This document shows positions 28,156 through 37,915 of a DNA stretch of 64,000 nucleotides, piece after piece. The notes under the pieces were generated by a model that ran no database searches, was not told the origin of the DNA, and saw nothing but the letters and a program-made list of their open reading frames with translations. Position 1 is the first letter of the stretch; every line of letters starts with the position of its first letter. Source of the DNA: Thalassoroseus pseudoceratinae (GTDB taxonomy: Bacteria; Planctomycetota; Planctomycetia; Planctomycetales; Planctomycetaceae); assembly GCF_011634775.1 (NCBI RefSeq), contig NZ_JAALXT010000003.1, positions 806,001-870,000 of the forward strand, given 5' to 3'. The translations under genes and the position numbers were made by a program.

Positions 28156-31100
28156 TTGGGCAAGCTCATCGGACTGTTAACGTGTACTGCGGTTGTCGGT
28201 GTGGCCGTTTGGCTGGCCACCACTGATCAACCCACGAAACTGGCATCCGCTCGGGAGGAAGCATTTCCTCAAGCGGAAACGTCACAAGGATCGACCGCCG
28301 GGCCGACAGCTCGAGAGTTGCTGTCCGCCGGAACGCAGCAATTCAACGCCGGACGCTACGCCGAGGCGGCTCGCTTGTTCAAGGCCGCAGAATCGGCTCG
28401 TGGCGAACTGAACCGGTTCGAACAGCAAGATTTGCAAAACCATCTCAAGCAAGCTCAGGAGAAGTTGAGCAACGGTGGATCGGGAATCGATCCCAAAGTT
28501 GCCCAACAAATCCAAGCCTTGATGAGTCGGGCTGAACTGGCCGCTCGTCAGGGACGCAAGAGCACAGCATTGCGATTTGCTAACTCGGCAGCGACATTGG
28601 CTCGACGTCACCAAGTCGATTTTGCTCCGAATCAGGCGACTCCTGATGAATTTATCGCTCAACTTCGTGGCTTGCCGGCTCCACAGCGACGCCCAGTTGC
28701 TCGTCCGGTGACCAAGGACAACAACGATCCGTTTTCCCGGATGACCGTCCAAACGTTGCCTGAGCCAAACCCAACCTCGTCAGCAGCGGCGGCTGAATTT
28801 CCCGCAATGGAAACGAAGCCGATGGAAACGAAGCCGAATGCGACTCCAAAAGAACGAGCATTGGCACTGATGAAGTCGGCACGCACGGCGTACGATCGGG
28901 GCGACGTCGGTCAAGCTCGTGCTTACGCGATCGAAGCCAAGAACCTGAATGCTTCCTACACGCTGTTCGAGGAATCGCCGGAGCAACTTCTCAAGTTGAT
29001 CGGTCAAGAATCGGCCACCACAGCGATTCTGGCAAAGCAAGAGAAGCCAGCTCAAGAAGCGAATCCGTTCGGAGCAAAGACTCCGGCCAAGGAAGCACCG
29101 AAGCAAACCGCTTCGCTGCAACGCGATCCGCAAGTCGCAGCGAAGAAGCAACAAGCCGCTCAGCTCCTGACGTCGGCTCAACAAGACATCGTGGCCGGCC
29201 GGTATGACTCCGCTCGTGAGAAAGCTCAACAGGCCGAACGGCTTGACGTGGCTTACGATCGGTTTGATGTTCAACCGTTCGAAATTCTCGCTCAGATCAA
29301 ATTGCTCGAAGCCAACAATCTGGCATCGAAACCAGCGACGCCGGCAGTTGATCCGCAGGCCGATGCAAATCGGAAGCAAGCTCGTGAGTTGCTCGGCGAT
29401 GCACGGAAAGCTGCTCAGTCAGGTGACTTTGCAACCGCCGATGCCAAAATCGCAGCGGCTCGCAAACTCGACGTGACCTTCGATCCTTTCGACGAAACGC
29501 CGGACACCGTTGCTCGCTATGTCGAGAATCGAAAGTTCTTGCAAGCATCCACGACACCTGCTGCTAGTCCAACTCCGAAGCAAGTCGTGGACAATCCGTT
29601 TGCCAGCAACGATCCGTTTAAATCACAGGATGGCAAGACGGCTCCCGCCGAAACAAAACCAAAGTCAGTTGAAGTCGCTGACAGCAAACCAAGTCCGACG
29701 ACAAGTCTGCCAAACGGTGTTCCTGTCGTGCCAGTTCCGACAACGAAGCTGGATGAAACGATTGATTCCCAAGTTGCACAAGCCGTGGTTCAACCCTCGG
29801 GTGTGTCTGCTGTGGCGTTGTTTGATCGCGGGATGAAGCACTTCAACGACGGCGACACTTCCGAAGCCTACGATGCCTTCCTCAGTTGCTACCGCACCGG
29901 TCAGCAAATGGATCCATGGCGGTCGCAAACGCTGCAAGACATGCTGCAAGCATTGCGGTCGCACGCGAAGAGCAAGTCTTCGGAATCGAATGGCGAGATT
30001 CGCCAAGTGAGTGCGGAATTCGGTGAAGGCAAACGAATTGGTCCAGGAACCGAAGCCACGCCGGAACTGGATGCCGCTCAGCAAGAGTTGGCCATCCGCT
30101 ACGACAAACTTCGTTCGGAAGTGATGAACGCAGTCTTCAAGGCGGACCGACTCCGTGAGAAAGACTCGACCAAAGCGTTGGAAGTCATCGACCGAGCGAC
30201 CACAAGTTGTGCAAGCACGGAACTTTCACCCGAACAGGTGAAACCATTGCTGCGTCAGTTGCGACAAAGCCGGGCTGATATCGAAGAGTACCAAAAGCAA
30301 CGGGCTCCGATCTTGGCCTTGGAAGAACAGAACCGTCAGGTGCAAGAAAAAATCCGCACCGAGATGGGGCACAAGATTCGCGTCGAGCAAGAGTTGGCCG
30401 CTTTGGTTGAGGAGTACAACGAACTCTTCAAACAACGTCGATTCGCCGAAGCCGAAGTGCTCGCGAAACAAGCTCAAGTGCTCGACCCCGAAAATCCCGT
30501 CACCGTTACAATGGCATTCAAAGCCAAGATTGCTCGTCGAAGTGCCGCGAACATGGAAATTCGCGACGCGGTGGACGAATCAAGCTGGACGGCTTTGAAC
30601 AAAGTTGAAGAGTCGATGATCAACCCGGTTGCGGGCGATTCGATTGCCTTCCCGAAGAACTGGGAAGAACTCTCGAAACGACGCAGCAAATACGGTAGTG
30701 CGGACAACCGCATCAAAACCGAGCAAGAAAAGCAAATCGAACGCAGCTTGCAACGACCGATTTCGCTCCACTTCGACAATGTGCCAATCCGAGAAGTCTT
30801 GGCTCACATCGCCACGACCACCGGTGTCAACATCGTTGTTGATGACTTGGGTCTGGAAGAAGAGGGCGTAATGTCTGACACGCCGGTCACGATTCATGTG
30901 GACGGCATCATGCTGCGAAGTGCGTTGAACTTGATGCTCAACGGACGTCACTTGGCCTACTTGATCGAGGACGAAGTTCTCAAAATCACCAGTGAAATTC
31001 GTGCTCAAGGGAAACTGGAAGTCCGCACCTACCCGGTCGCAGACTTGGTCGTGCCGATTCCAAACTCCACACCGTCTGGTCCTCTCGCGGGGATTTCCGG

Positions 31101-32928
31101 TGTCGCGACCACCGGACCGAACTGGAACGGTGCTGGCAACTACAACATTCCTCCCGCTGGTGCGTTGCAACCGGTCGGTGGTGGTCAGTTCCAGGTGGGC
31201 GACCAAATCGGCGGAGCAAGCTTCAATCCATGGGCCAATCCGAACGGAGCTGGTCAGATGGCGGGCGGAGCTTCAGCGTTCGACTTCGATACGCTGACCG
31301 ACCTCATCATCTCGACGATTGAACCAGGATCATGGGCAGAAACCGCCGGTGGTGGAAACATCCGATCGTTCGAAACCACGTTGAGTCTCGTCGTTCGGCA
31401 GACTCAAGCCGTCCACGAGGAAATTCGGGACTTGCTCGAACAGTTGCGTCGTCTCCAAGACCTGCAAGTGACCGTGGAAGTTCGCTTCATCACCGTCGCT
31501 GACCGGTTTGCGGAACAGATCGGTGTCGACTTTGACTTCAACGTGCAAGACAACGTCGAAGGGGACACCGTCGGGCTGCCAGCGTTTGGGACTCGAACTG
31601 GTAACGCTGGAACGACCGGTCAGAACCAGAACAACCAGGGCAACAATAACCAAGGGAATAACAACCAAGGGAACAACACCACGACCGGCGGGAACCTCGC
31701 GAATACTCTACAGGGAACCCGGTTCGATACGCCAACGGACGTGGCTGTGCCAGCATTGGACGACTATCCGAAGAACGGAACGGTTGCCGGGATCGATGGG
31801 CAAGGCGGGTTCACACCGGACTTGGACATCGGTTTCCAACAGGGATCATTCGACTTGGGGGCTCCCGACTTCGGGAACTTCAACCCACAAGCGGGGATCG
31901 AAGTTGGTTTCGCCATCCTGACCGACATCGAAGCCTTCTTCTTCATCCGAGCGGCTCAAGTTGACGAGCGAACGAACATCATGTTTGCTCCGAAAGTCAC
32001 GCTGTTCAACGGGCAGTCCGCAACTGTGAGTAGTTCGGTTGACCGTCCATTCGTGACCAGTTTGATTCCGACCGTTGGCTTCTTCTCGGTTGGCTTCACA
32101 CCGCAGATCACTGTGGTACGTGAAGGGACAACCCTGCAAGTTTCGGCTGTGGTTTCTGCTGACCGACGATTCGTGCGACTCACCGTGAACCCTGTGTTCT
32201 CGAACTTGACGGACGTCTTTACCTTCTCCTTCGCCGGTGGTGCCGGTGGTGCGGGAACTGGTAACGGTGCTGCTAACGTCGGAACGGCGGGCGGCGGTCA
32301 GTTGGGCATCGGCCAAGGTGGCGGTCAGCTCGGTGCTGGCGGCCAAATCGGTGGCCAGGTTGGTGGTCAGATCGGCGGTCAAGCTGGCGGCCAAATTGGT
32401 GGCGGACAGCTGGGGATCGGCGGGATCGGTGGTGGTCCACTGTCCGGGACGAATCTCCTGATGGGGCTGCCATCGCAACTCGGAGCCCAATTCGGTGCTG
32501 GCGGAATCGGCGGGATTGCCGGTGGTGGAGCCATCGGCGGCCAGATTGGCGGTCAAGGCGGTGGCCAGATTGGCGGCCAGGTCGGCGGTAACGTTGGTCA
32601 AGGTGGTAACCAAGGCAACACCGGCATCGGTGGAGCAGGAACCGGAACTTTGACGATTCAACAACCGGTTGTCGAAACCGTGAACGTGACCACAACCGTT
32701 AGCGTGCCTGATGGTGGTACCGTCCTCCTCGGTGGTGTGAAACGACTGCGGGAAGGCCGAAACATGGCTGGTGTCCCGATCTTGAACAAGCTTCCCTACA
32801 TTAGCCGACTGTTCAAGAACACCGGGGTTGGTCGTGAAACGGAAAGCCTGATGATGATGGTGACACCACGAATCATCATTCAGGAAGAAGAAGAAGAACT
32901 TCTGATTGGGGTTCCTCAAGACTTCTAA
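28156..32928 (+). CDS. Large secretin (type II/III secretion outer-membrane channel family) with TPR-like repeats
   Basis: About 1590 residues. A hydrophobic leader (LIGLLTCTAVVGVAVWLA) is followed by five TPR-like units starting near residues 52, 233, 328, 404 and 553 (for example QFNAGRYAEAARLFKAAES). A coiled region (660-800) precedes a secretin/TonB short N domain at about 865-945 (ISLHFDNVPIREVLAHIA). The secretin domain (about 1100-1578) contains VTVEVRFITVADRFAEQIGV and ends with VPDGGTVLLGGVKR and VPILNKLPYISRLFKN. It is interrupted by an NNQGN repeat (about 1157-1175) and a long Gly/Gln/Ile repeat (about 1360-1495). TTG 28156 is chosen because AGGAGG lies 9 bases upstream. A strong terminator follows. 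Confidence 0.9.
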   Translation: MGKLIGLLTCTAVVGVAVWLATTDQPTKLASAREEAFPQAETSQGSTAGPTARELLSAGTQQFNAGRYAEAARLFKAAESARGELNRFEQQDLQNHLKQAQEKLSNGGSGIDPKVAQQIQALMSRAELAARQGRKSTALRFANSAATLARRHQVDFAPNQATPDEFIAQLRGLPAPQRRPVARPVTKDNNDPFSRMTVQTLPEPNPTSSAAAAEFPAMETKPMETKPNATPKERALALMKSARTAYDRGDVGQARAYAIEAKNLNASYTLFEESPEQLLKLIGQESATTAILAKQEKPAQEANPFGAKTPAKEAPKQTASLQRDPQVAAKKQQAAQLLTSAQQDIVAGRYDSAREKAQQAERLDVAYDRFDVQPFEILAQIKLLEANNLASKPATPAVDPQADANRKQARELLGDARKAAQSGDFATADAKIAAARKLDVTFDPFDETPDTVARYVENRKFLQASTTPAASPTPKQVVDNPFASNDPFKSQDGKTAPAETKPKSVEVADSKPSPTTSLPNGVPVVPVPTTKLDETIDSQVAQAVVQPSGVSAVALFDRGMKHFNDGDTSEAYDAFLSCYRTGQQMDPWRSQTLQDMLQALRSHAKSKSSESNGEIRQVSAEFGEGKRIGPGTEATPELDAAQQELAIRYDKLRSEVMNAVFKADRLREKDSTKALEVIDRATTSCASTELSPEQVKPLLRQLRQSRADIEEYQKQRAPILALEEQNRQVQEKIRTEMGHKIRVEQELAALVEEYNELFKQRRFAEAEVLAKQAQVLDPENPVTVTMAFKAKIARRSAANMEIRDAVDESSWTALNKVEESMINPVAGDSIAFPKNWEELSKRRSKYGSADNRIKTEQEKQIERSLQRPISLHFDNVPIREVLAHIATTTGVNIVVDDLGLEEEGVMSDTPVTIHVDGIMLRSALNLMLNGRHLAYLIEDEVLKITSEIRAQGKLEVRTYPVADLVVPIPNSTPSGPLAGISGVATTGPNWNGAGNYNIPPAGALQPVGGGQFQVGDQIGGASFNPWANPNGAGQMAGGASAFDFDTLTDLIISTIEPGSWAETAGGGNIRSFETTLSLVVRQTQAVHEEIRDLLEQLRRLQDLQVTVEVRFITVADRFAEQIGVDFDFNVQDNVEGDTVGLPAFGTRTGNAGTTGQNQNNQGNNNQGNNNQGNNTTTGGNLANTLQGTRFDTPTDVAVPALDDYPKNGTVAGIDGQGGFTPDLDIGFQQGSFDLGAPDFGNFNPQAGIEVGFAILTDIEAFFFIRAAQVDERTNIMFAPKVTLFNGQSATVSSSVDRPFVTSLIPTVGFFSVGFTPQITVVREGTTLQVSAVVSADRRFVRLTVNPVFSNLTDVFTFSFAGGAGGAGTGNGAANVGTAGGGQLGIGQGGGQLGAGGQIGGQVGGQIGGQAGGQIGGGQLGIGGIGGGPLSGTNLLMGLPSQLGAQFGAGGIGGIAGGGAIGGQIGGQGGGQIGGQVGGNVGQGGNQGNTGIGGAGTGTLTIQQPVVETVNVTTTVSVPDGGTVLLGGVKRLREGRNMAGVPILNKLPYISRLFKNTGVGRETESLMMMVTPRIIIQEEEEELLIGVPQDF
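32233..32640 (+). repeat. Gly-rich coding repeat inside the secretin
   Basis: About 135 codons of imperfect repeats of the form GGQIGGQ, GGQVGGQ and GGQLGIG within the secretin domain. The DNA repeats GGTGGTCAG/GGCGGCCAG units with variable third bases, so it is an old or selected repeat rather than a recent slip. Confidence 0.85.
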
Positions 32929-32949
32929 ACGAAACGAATGAACCGCAAC

Positions 32950-33001
32950 GGCGGCTGAGGGAATTCAACTTCCTTCAGCCGCCGTTTTTTTTTTTTTTTT
33001 T
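32950..33001 (+). terminator. Strong rho-independent terminator after the secretin gene
   Basis: Fourteen-base arms (GGCGGCTGAGGGAA with TTCCTTCAGCCGCC, one G-U pair) around TTCAAC, followed by 17 consecutive Ts. The convergent protease gene ends 17 bases further on. Confidence 0.95.
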
Positions 33002-33017
33002 GATCTGACATTCTGGG

Positions 33018-34541
33018 TTACAGGTCAATCCCGGTTGGTGCCAAGTCCCGCTGGGACGCATCGGTATCCCAAAGAAGCAAACGCTCCTCGATGATTCCTC
33101 CGTTGGCCCGCTGGACTTTGAGAAGAATCTCCTTGTCGGCATTCGATTCCAACGCTCGGTCCCAGTCAGTCAAACTCGAAACGGGAGTGCGAGCGGCCTC
33201 GACAATCACATCGTACAACCGAAGTTCCTTTGCCAGGGGGTGGCGGTTGTCAATCTGCATGACCATCAATCCACGAGCGGTCTCGCCGAAACCGATTTGC
33301 TCACTGATCGCCGGCCCGAGGCGGTAGAGACGGAGACTCTGCGGACGCACTGTCGGTCGAGATTGGGTTCGGGTCCGATTCGAAGCTGGCTGCGTTGACC
33401 GTTTGGAAAGTTCATCGCGATCCGCCAGCAGCACCTCGACGGTTTGGTTCTGACCGTTTCGGATAATCTCCATTTGCAGCCGTTGCCCAATTGGCGTTAG
33501 GCTCACCAGGTTGATGAGATGGTTCTCGTCTTGGACGATTGTCCCGCCGACCTTCAAGATCACATCGTCAAACCGCAATCGAGCCTGAGCAGCGGGAGTG
33601 TTTGGATACACTTCCAGCACCCTGGCTCCACGAATCCGGCCCACTTTCAGACGTCTCGCAGCTTCGGAATCGAAATTGGGATCGAGTTTGACGCCGAGGT
33701 AAGCCCGCCGCACGCGTCCGTATTGCAACAGTTGATCGGTCACTTTTCGAGCGAGGTTGATCGGGATGCTGAACCCGATTCCATCATTGCCTCCGCTGCT
33801 TGACGCGATGGCGGTATTGATTGCGATGACCTTTCCATTGAGGTCAATTAATGGGCCCCCGCTGTTGCCTGGGTTAATCGCAGCATCGGTTTGTAGGAAG
33901 TCTTGGTTGAGAACGGAACTCCCCTCGCCCAGTTTGAGAGCTCGGCGACTTTTCGCGCTCACGATCCCCAAGGTAATCGACTGGCTCAACCCAAACGGGC
34001 TGCCGACTGCGAGAACCATGTGACCGATCTCGAGTTCATCACTATTCCCCCAACGAGCGGGTTCGACATCGGTGATATCAATGAGCATTACCGCGATATC
34101 GGTGGCTTCATCCGTCCATACCCTTGATGGCACAATGACACGGCCGTCATGGAGATGCACCGAGATACTGGATGGCTTTGCTTCGGCGACGACATGCCGA
34201 TTCGTAACAATGAACAGTCCAGAAACATTGGGATCGGACAGGATAACCCCAGAGCCCGTTTCTTCGACCTGCCCACCCCGTTCGCCCGATCGAACGCTTT
34301 GAATATGGACGACACTCGGCATCACCAACTTGGCGACCTTGGCTAATCGATGGCCGCCGATGATCAACGGGTCGCTTGTGTGAGCGAGTTCCTGATACTG
34401 TCGTTCAGCCGGGTTGTATCCGTAGCTTTGTTGAGCTTCCGCCTCAGAGTTGGGGTTAAAACCCAGCCAGCTCAAGCCCAGACACGTGAGAAGACTCACG
34501 CAAACGCCGACACACAGGATCGTCCATCGCCGAGATACCAC
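33018..34541 (-). CDS. HtrA/Deg family serine protease with two PDZ domains
   Basis: 507 residues. Signal peptide or anchor about 8-28 (LCVGVCVSLLTCLGLSWLG). The trypsin-like domain (about 60-270) shows the triad: His in FIVTNRHVVAE, Asp in EATDIAVMLI and Ser in AAINPGNSGGPLI. PDZ1 follows (about 283-375, RRAYLGVKLD and PAAQARLRFDDVI), then a Thr/Arg-rich linker and a diverged PDZ2 (about 400-495). HtrA proteins degrade or chaperone misfolded envelope proteins. The start is a GTG with GGAGGG 6 bases upstream. The gene lies 224 bases downstream of the secretin-repeat gene on the same strand. Confidence 0.93.
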   Translation of the reverse strand: MVSRRWTILCVGVCVSLLTCLGLSWLGFNPNSEAEAQQSYGYNPAERQYQELAHTSDPLIIGGHRLAKVAKLVMPSVVHIQSVRSGERGGQVEETGSGVILSDPNVSGLFIVTNRHVVAEAKPSSISVHLHDGRVIVPSRVWTDEATDIAVMLIDITDVEPARWGNSDELEIGHMVLAVGSPFGLSQSITLGIVSAKSRRALKLGEGSSVLNQDFLQTDAAINPGNSGGPLIDLNGKVIAINTAIASSSGGNDGIGFSIPINLARKVTDQLLQYGRVRRAYLGVKLDPNFDSEAARRLKVGRIRGARVLEVYPNTPAAQARLRFDDVILKVGGTIVQDENHLINLVSLTPIGQRLQMEIIRNGQNQTVEVLLADRDELSKRSTQPASNRTRTQSRPTVRPQSLRLYRLGPAISEQIGFGETARGLMVMQIDNRHPLAKELRLYDVIVEAARTPVSSLTDWDRALESNADKEILLKVQRANGGIIEERLLLWDTDASQRDLAPTGIDL

Positions 34542-34765
34542 TGCACACCCTCCAGCTAAACCATTGCAAACACGTTTCGATACCGTCCCGAAGGTTGGTC
34601 ATCCAACGTGGGTTGCAAAAAGCATAGCCGCGCCGTGTCGCAAGGTCGGCTGAGAATCACGGACGGACGAATTTCCGCGATTGGAGTTGTGGGGTTGTGC
34701 GTGCTGGTGAAAATAGCGGAGGGATCGGGCGAAACCGCGTTGCTACAATTTACCAAGACTCATGG

Positions 34766-37660
34766 TCAGTTTTGTCGCCGATTGCCGTTCGGTTTTCGAT
34801 TGTTTCCGTTTGGTTGGTTCTCGGGCTTTGCACCATCAGGGCGGTCGGGACGTGCGGCTTCGGGATCGTTTTTGCGTCTGCTCTCCAGCATCTTCTGAAG
34901 ATGATCGTGCAGCAACGACGTGTCGACTGTGGGATCGAGTGGCACGACACGCACGATTGCGTTTGACATCGCGGCTTGATCGAGTTGCTCGACAAGTTGA
35001 CCAATACTATCCAGCAAACCGCCCGATGCTGAGATCACCAACGTGTTCGACTTCTTGTCGATTCCAATGGACAGCAACCCCTTAAACTTAATTGGGGGCT
35101 CGGGTTGTTCATCCCCATTCTCACCACCGAAAATGTAGGTGTAACTTCGCTCGGCCGGACGTTGCTCGCCCTTGCCTTGATTTTGTGCCTGAAACGCTTG
35201 GTCATTCGAGCTCAGAAGATCGCGATACACATCCTTAATCGCGGCTGCGACAATCTCCGCTTCGGCATATTTCAGGTAGAAAAGTTTCGTGCGACGTACC
35301 GATGCCGATTCTTGAGAATCGGGTTGATCGTAAATGTCGATCAACTCCTGAATTGTCTTCAACTGTTTCTTGTCGGCACCAAGCACCAAAATGGTGTGGG
35401 AATCAGAATCCGGGATGAATTTCAACGCTCGACGCTGTGAGAGCGAGGGCGGTGGCGTGTCTTTTTTATTGCTGGGATGGAATCCGAAATACGGGCTGTA
35501 GCTCATTCCTGAGGACGATTCCTCCTCAACTTCGAAGAACTCCTCCAGGTTCAACGCGACTTCATAAGCCCAGGTATTATGGTGTTTGAGATGGAAGACA
35601 TGGTAACTCGCGCGTTCTGGCTTGAGATCGCTGATCAAGTCCTCCAAATCATCGAGGGCACGCGTGTCTTGCGAACCGATCAAGAGATTTCCATCAGGCG
35701 ATTGATAGATTCGCACTGGTGCGTCACCAGAGGATTTCTGAAATTGCTTCGGACGAAATTCCTGCTCAAGCTCTTGGTCCAACTGGGCAATCGGTTGATG
35801 ATTTTGACGATACTCCTCGGTCTGAGAAATGCCGATCGGTTGCAGCAAACGTTTTGACGAATCGGTTTTGACCGAGGAACCACCGGTTTCCATCGGACTG
35901 CTTGTTGTTGGTTTTCCCTCTTTCGATGGCGTATCGAATTGCAGCGGATTTTCACGAACCGATGGCCAGACACTCTTCAACCGGCGAAACAATTCTTCCG
36001 ATTCTTCCGGCGACACGTCGAGAACTCGGACCGGCCGACGATCACCGTCCTTGGATGGAATCTCGCCCAACTTCATCAGCAAATTGCGGACTTCATCCAT
36101 TTCGACGTCGTTTGCCCAAAGGAGAAGACGATTGTTGCGAACGTCCGCATCGACACGAAACTCACCATCGTCTTTCTTCTCTTCCTGACCGAAGCCATAT
36201 CGGGAGTAGCCAAAGAAGCGATAGGGGTTGCGTTGGTTCTCGTCTTCCTCGCCTTTCCCTCCCATCATAAACCGGATGGTGCCAGCGACGTAGTCCGCTT
36301 CCAAACGACGCAGGCGGATGACATCGAACCGCCGCCCCGTTCCATCGAGTTTATCGATCAGACTGCGAATTGTGACATGATCCGCGAGACTTGCGTATGC
36401 ATAGATCGACCGATTGTCGGTATCGACCTCCAAACGAGTTTGTGGATCGAGGTCGCCGAGTTCGGTCAAGACTTTAACAAGTGGTTCCGGATCGAGTTGG
36501 GCCAAGCGATAAACCTGCATGCGGTTCATGTTTCGGAGCAGGTTCCGATTGTTGGCCGACGGGACGTCAAGCATATCGATCGTTTCCGCGATGACCGCCA
36601 TTTTGTCCGGTGGAGCCGACACAATGATGGCATTTTCTCGGGAGTTAACTAGCAGAGATATCTCTGGTTTCTCCGGAGGCGTTGGCTTTGCGCCTTGTTG
36701 CTGCCGCTGTTGTTGGGCCATCATCATCTGCTGTTGCTGCTGCGGCGTTAACGGCCCGGCGGGCTTTTTCTCGGCGATACCCAGAAACCCTTCCAACTGC
36801 GTCTTCACCACATCGGCACGCATATGTTTCAGCGTGAACGACCGAACTTGGCGTTGCTGCCCGCGTCCAGCTTGCTCTTCTTGAAGTAATCCCGCCATCT
36901 GCCGCAAATTGACGACGGCGTCCATGGCCAATACACGGTTTGTGGCTTCGAGTTTGATCAATTGACCATTCGGGCTCAGGAGCGGCTTGAACTCTGAGAC
37001 GGCTGCTTCTGCTGTCAGCCATTCCAGGGGAAACGTGCTTTTGACGAACTCATGCGGCAAGTGGTTTTTGAGTTCGGTAACCGGGACGTAGGGGACCAGA
37101 CTCGGATCTAATTTCTTGAGATTGGCCACCGAGAGCACTTCGCCTTGTTGCAACAGTGTGAATCCGCGGGCGAGGAGATGCCGATTGATCAAGTCTCGTG
37201 CTTCCGCGATTGTGTAATCGCGTTGCGTTCGGAGGTTCAAGTGATCGCCGGGAAGCTCTTGCCAATCGAGACTGAGATCAGAGATTCGCGCCAACCAAAG
37301 CAAAACCGGTCGCCAAGGTTGTCCTTGGAAGTTGAACGAAACTTTCCCTTCTGAATCCGGTTGGACCTCTAATTCCCGTGGGTCCGCCTTCGGTGCCGAG
37401 ATTTCGGTGCGACGAATGATCTTCGGTGTCGCGTCCGATGTCTTTTCGTTGTTCTTCGGCGATTCGCCGTTCGCGGGCGGCTTGTTCTGACTCGCCCCCG
37501 GTTTCGGCGTGGGCTTGGATTGCGTCTTCGCTGGCGTCTGCGGTGGAGCTGCTTTGGGCGAATTCGCGATCCGTTTCTCCTGAGCGTGTAGAGAACTCAG
37601 GCAGATGGTGACGGTGCAACAAAGGTACAACGCAACGCGAATGGTTCGAGCGTACACCAT
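34766..37660 (-). CDS. Secretin N-domain repeat protein without a secretin pore domain
   Basis: 964 residues. Signal peptide about 1-27 (YLCCTVTICLSSLHAQE), then a Pro/Lys/Asn-rich linker to about residue 95. From there several units of the beta-alpha-beta NolW/secretin N type follow, for example VYRLAQLDPEPLVKVLTELG, FDVIRLRRLEADYVAGTI, RVLDVSPEESEELFRRLK, YHVFHLKHHNTWAYEVALN and KLFYLKYAEAEIVAAAIKDV. A Gln/Met-rich insert lies near residues 305-330. The C-terminus is Pro/Asn/Arg-rich. No secretin membrane-spanning motif (VPDGG...LGG) is present. It may form a periplasmic ring or act as partner of the neighbouring secretin. ATG 37660 is preceded by GGGGAAA. Confidence 0.8.
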   Translation of the reverse strand: MVYARTIRVALYLCCTVTICLSSLHAQEKRIANSPKAAPPQTPAKTQSKPTPKPGASQNKPPANGESPKNNEKTSDATPKIIRRTEISAPKADPRELEVQPDSEGKVSFNFQGQPWRPVLLWLARISDLSLDWQELPGDHLNLRTQRDYTIAEARDLINRHLLARGFTLLQQGEVLSVANLKKLDPSLVPYVPVTELKNHLPHEFVKSTFPLEWLTAEAAVSEFKPLLSPNGQLIKLEATNRVLAMDAVVNLRQMAGLLQEEQAGRGQQRQVRSFTLKHMRADVVKTQLEGFLGIAEKKPAGPLTPQQQQQMMMAQQQRQQQGAKPTPPEKPEISLLVNSRENAIIVSAPPDKMAVIAETIDMLDVPSANNRNLLRNMNRMQVYRLAQLDPEPLVKVLTELGDLDPQTRLEVDTDNRSIYAYASLADHVTIRSLIDKLDGTGRRFDVIRLRRLEADYVAGTIRFMMGGKGEEDENQRNPYRFFGYSRYGFGQEEKKDDGEFRVDADVRNNRLLLWANDVEMDEVRNLLMKLGEIPSKDGDRRPVRVLDVSPEESEELFRRLKSVWPSVRENPLQFDTPSKEGKPTTSSPMETGGSSVKTDSSKRLLQPIGISQTEEYRQNHQPIAQLDQELEQEFRPKQFQKSSGDAPVRIYQSPDGNLLIGSQDTRALDDLEDLISDLKPERASYHVFHLKHHNTWAYEVALNLEEFFEVEEESSSGMSYSPYFGFHPSNKKDTPPPSLSQRRALKFIPDSDSHTILVLGADKKQLKTIQELIDIYDQPDSQESASVRRTKLFYLKYAEAEIVAAAIKDVYRDLLSSNDQAFQAQNQGKGEQRPAERSYTYIFGGENGDEQPEPPIKFKGLLSIGIDKKSNTLVISASGGLLDSIGQLVEQLDQAAMSNAIVRVVPLDPTVDTSLLHDHLQKMLESRRKNDPEAARPDRPDGAKPENQPNGNNRKPNGNRRQN

Positions 37661-37851
37661 TTTCCCCGCATGTTGAATAGATCACAGATCGAGATCGGTC
37701 GAGAGAACAATCGTTTAGATGATCTCAATTCCATTAGACCAACGGACCCACGGTATTTGTTCCCCGAAACTCCTGAAAATCCTTGTTTTTAAGAAACAAA
37801 CCCGACCGGTCGTCTGTATTCATTGACGGGCGAGGAACGAATTCACGCAAA

Positions 37852-37883
37852 AAAGCTCCACCAATTTTGATTGGCGGAGCTTT
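37852..37883 (-). terminator. Rho-independent terminator after infC
   Basis: Arms AAAGCTCC-x-CCAA and TTGG-x-GGAGCTTT (12 pairs, one mismatch) with a 6-base loop. On the minus strand the stem is followed by a run of six Ts. It lies 33 bases after the infC stop, so rpmI and rplT are not co-transcribed. Confidence 0.85.
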
Positions 37884-37915
37884 CGAGTCTGGCAGCGAAT
37901 TGTCAGTGGAGAAAT

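Noticed and set aside
31846-32919. 357-codon minus-strand frame opposite the secretin Gly-rich region
   Set aside because: Its translation is Ala/Thr/Asn/Leu repeats that arise from the Gly repeat on the plus strand. The plus frame has clear secretin motifs.
35939-36652. 237-codon plus-strand frame inside the secretin-repeat gene
   Set aside because: Antisense to a 964-codon gene with repeated NolW-like units; no motif in the antisense frame.
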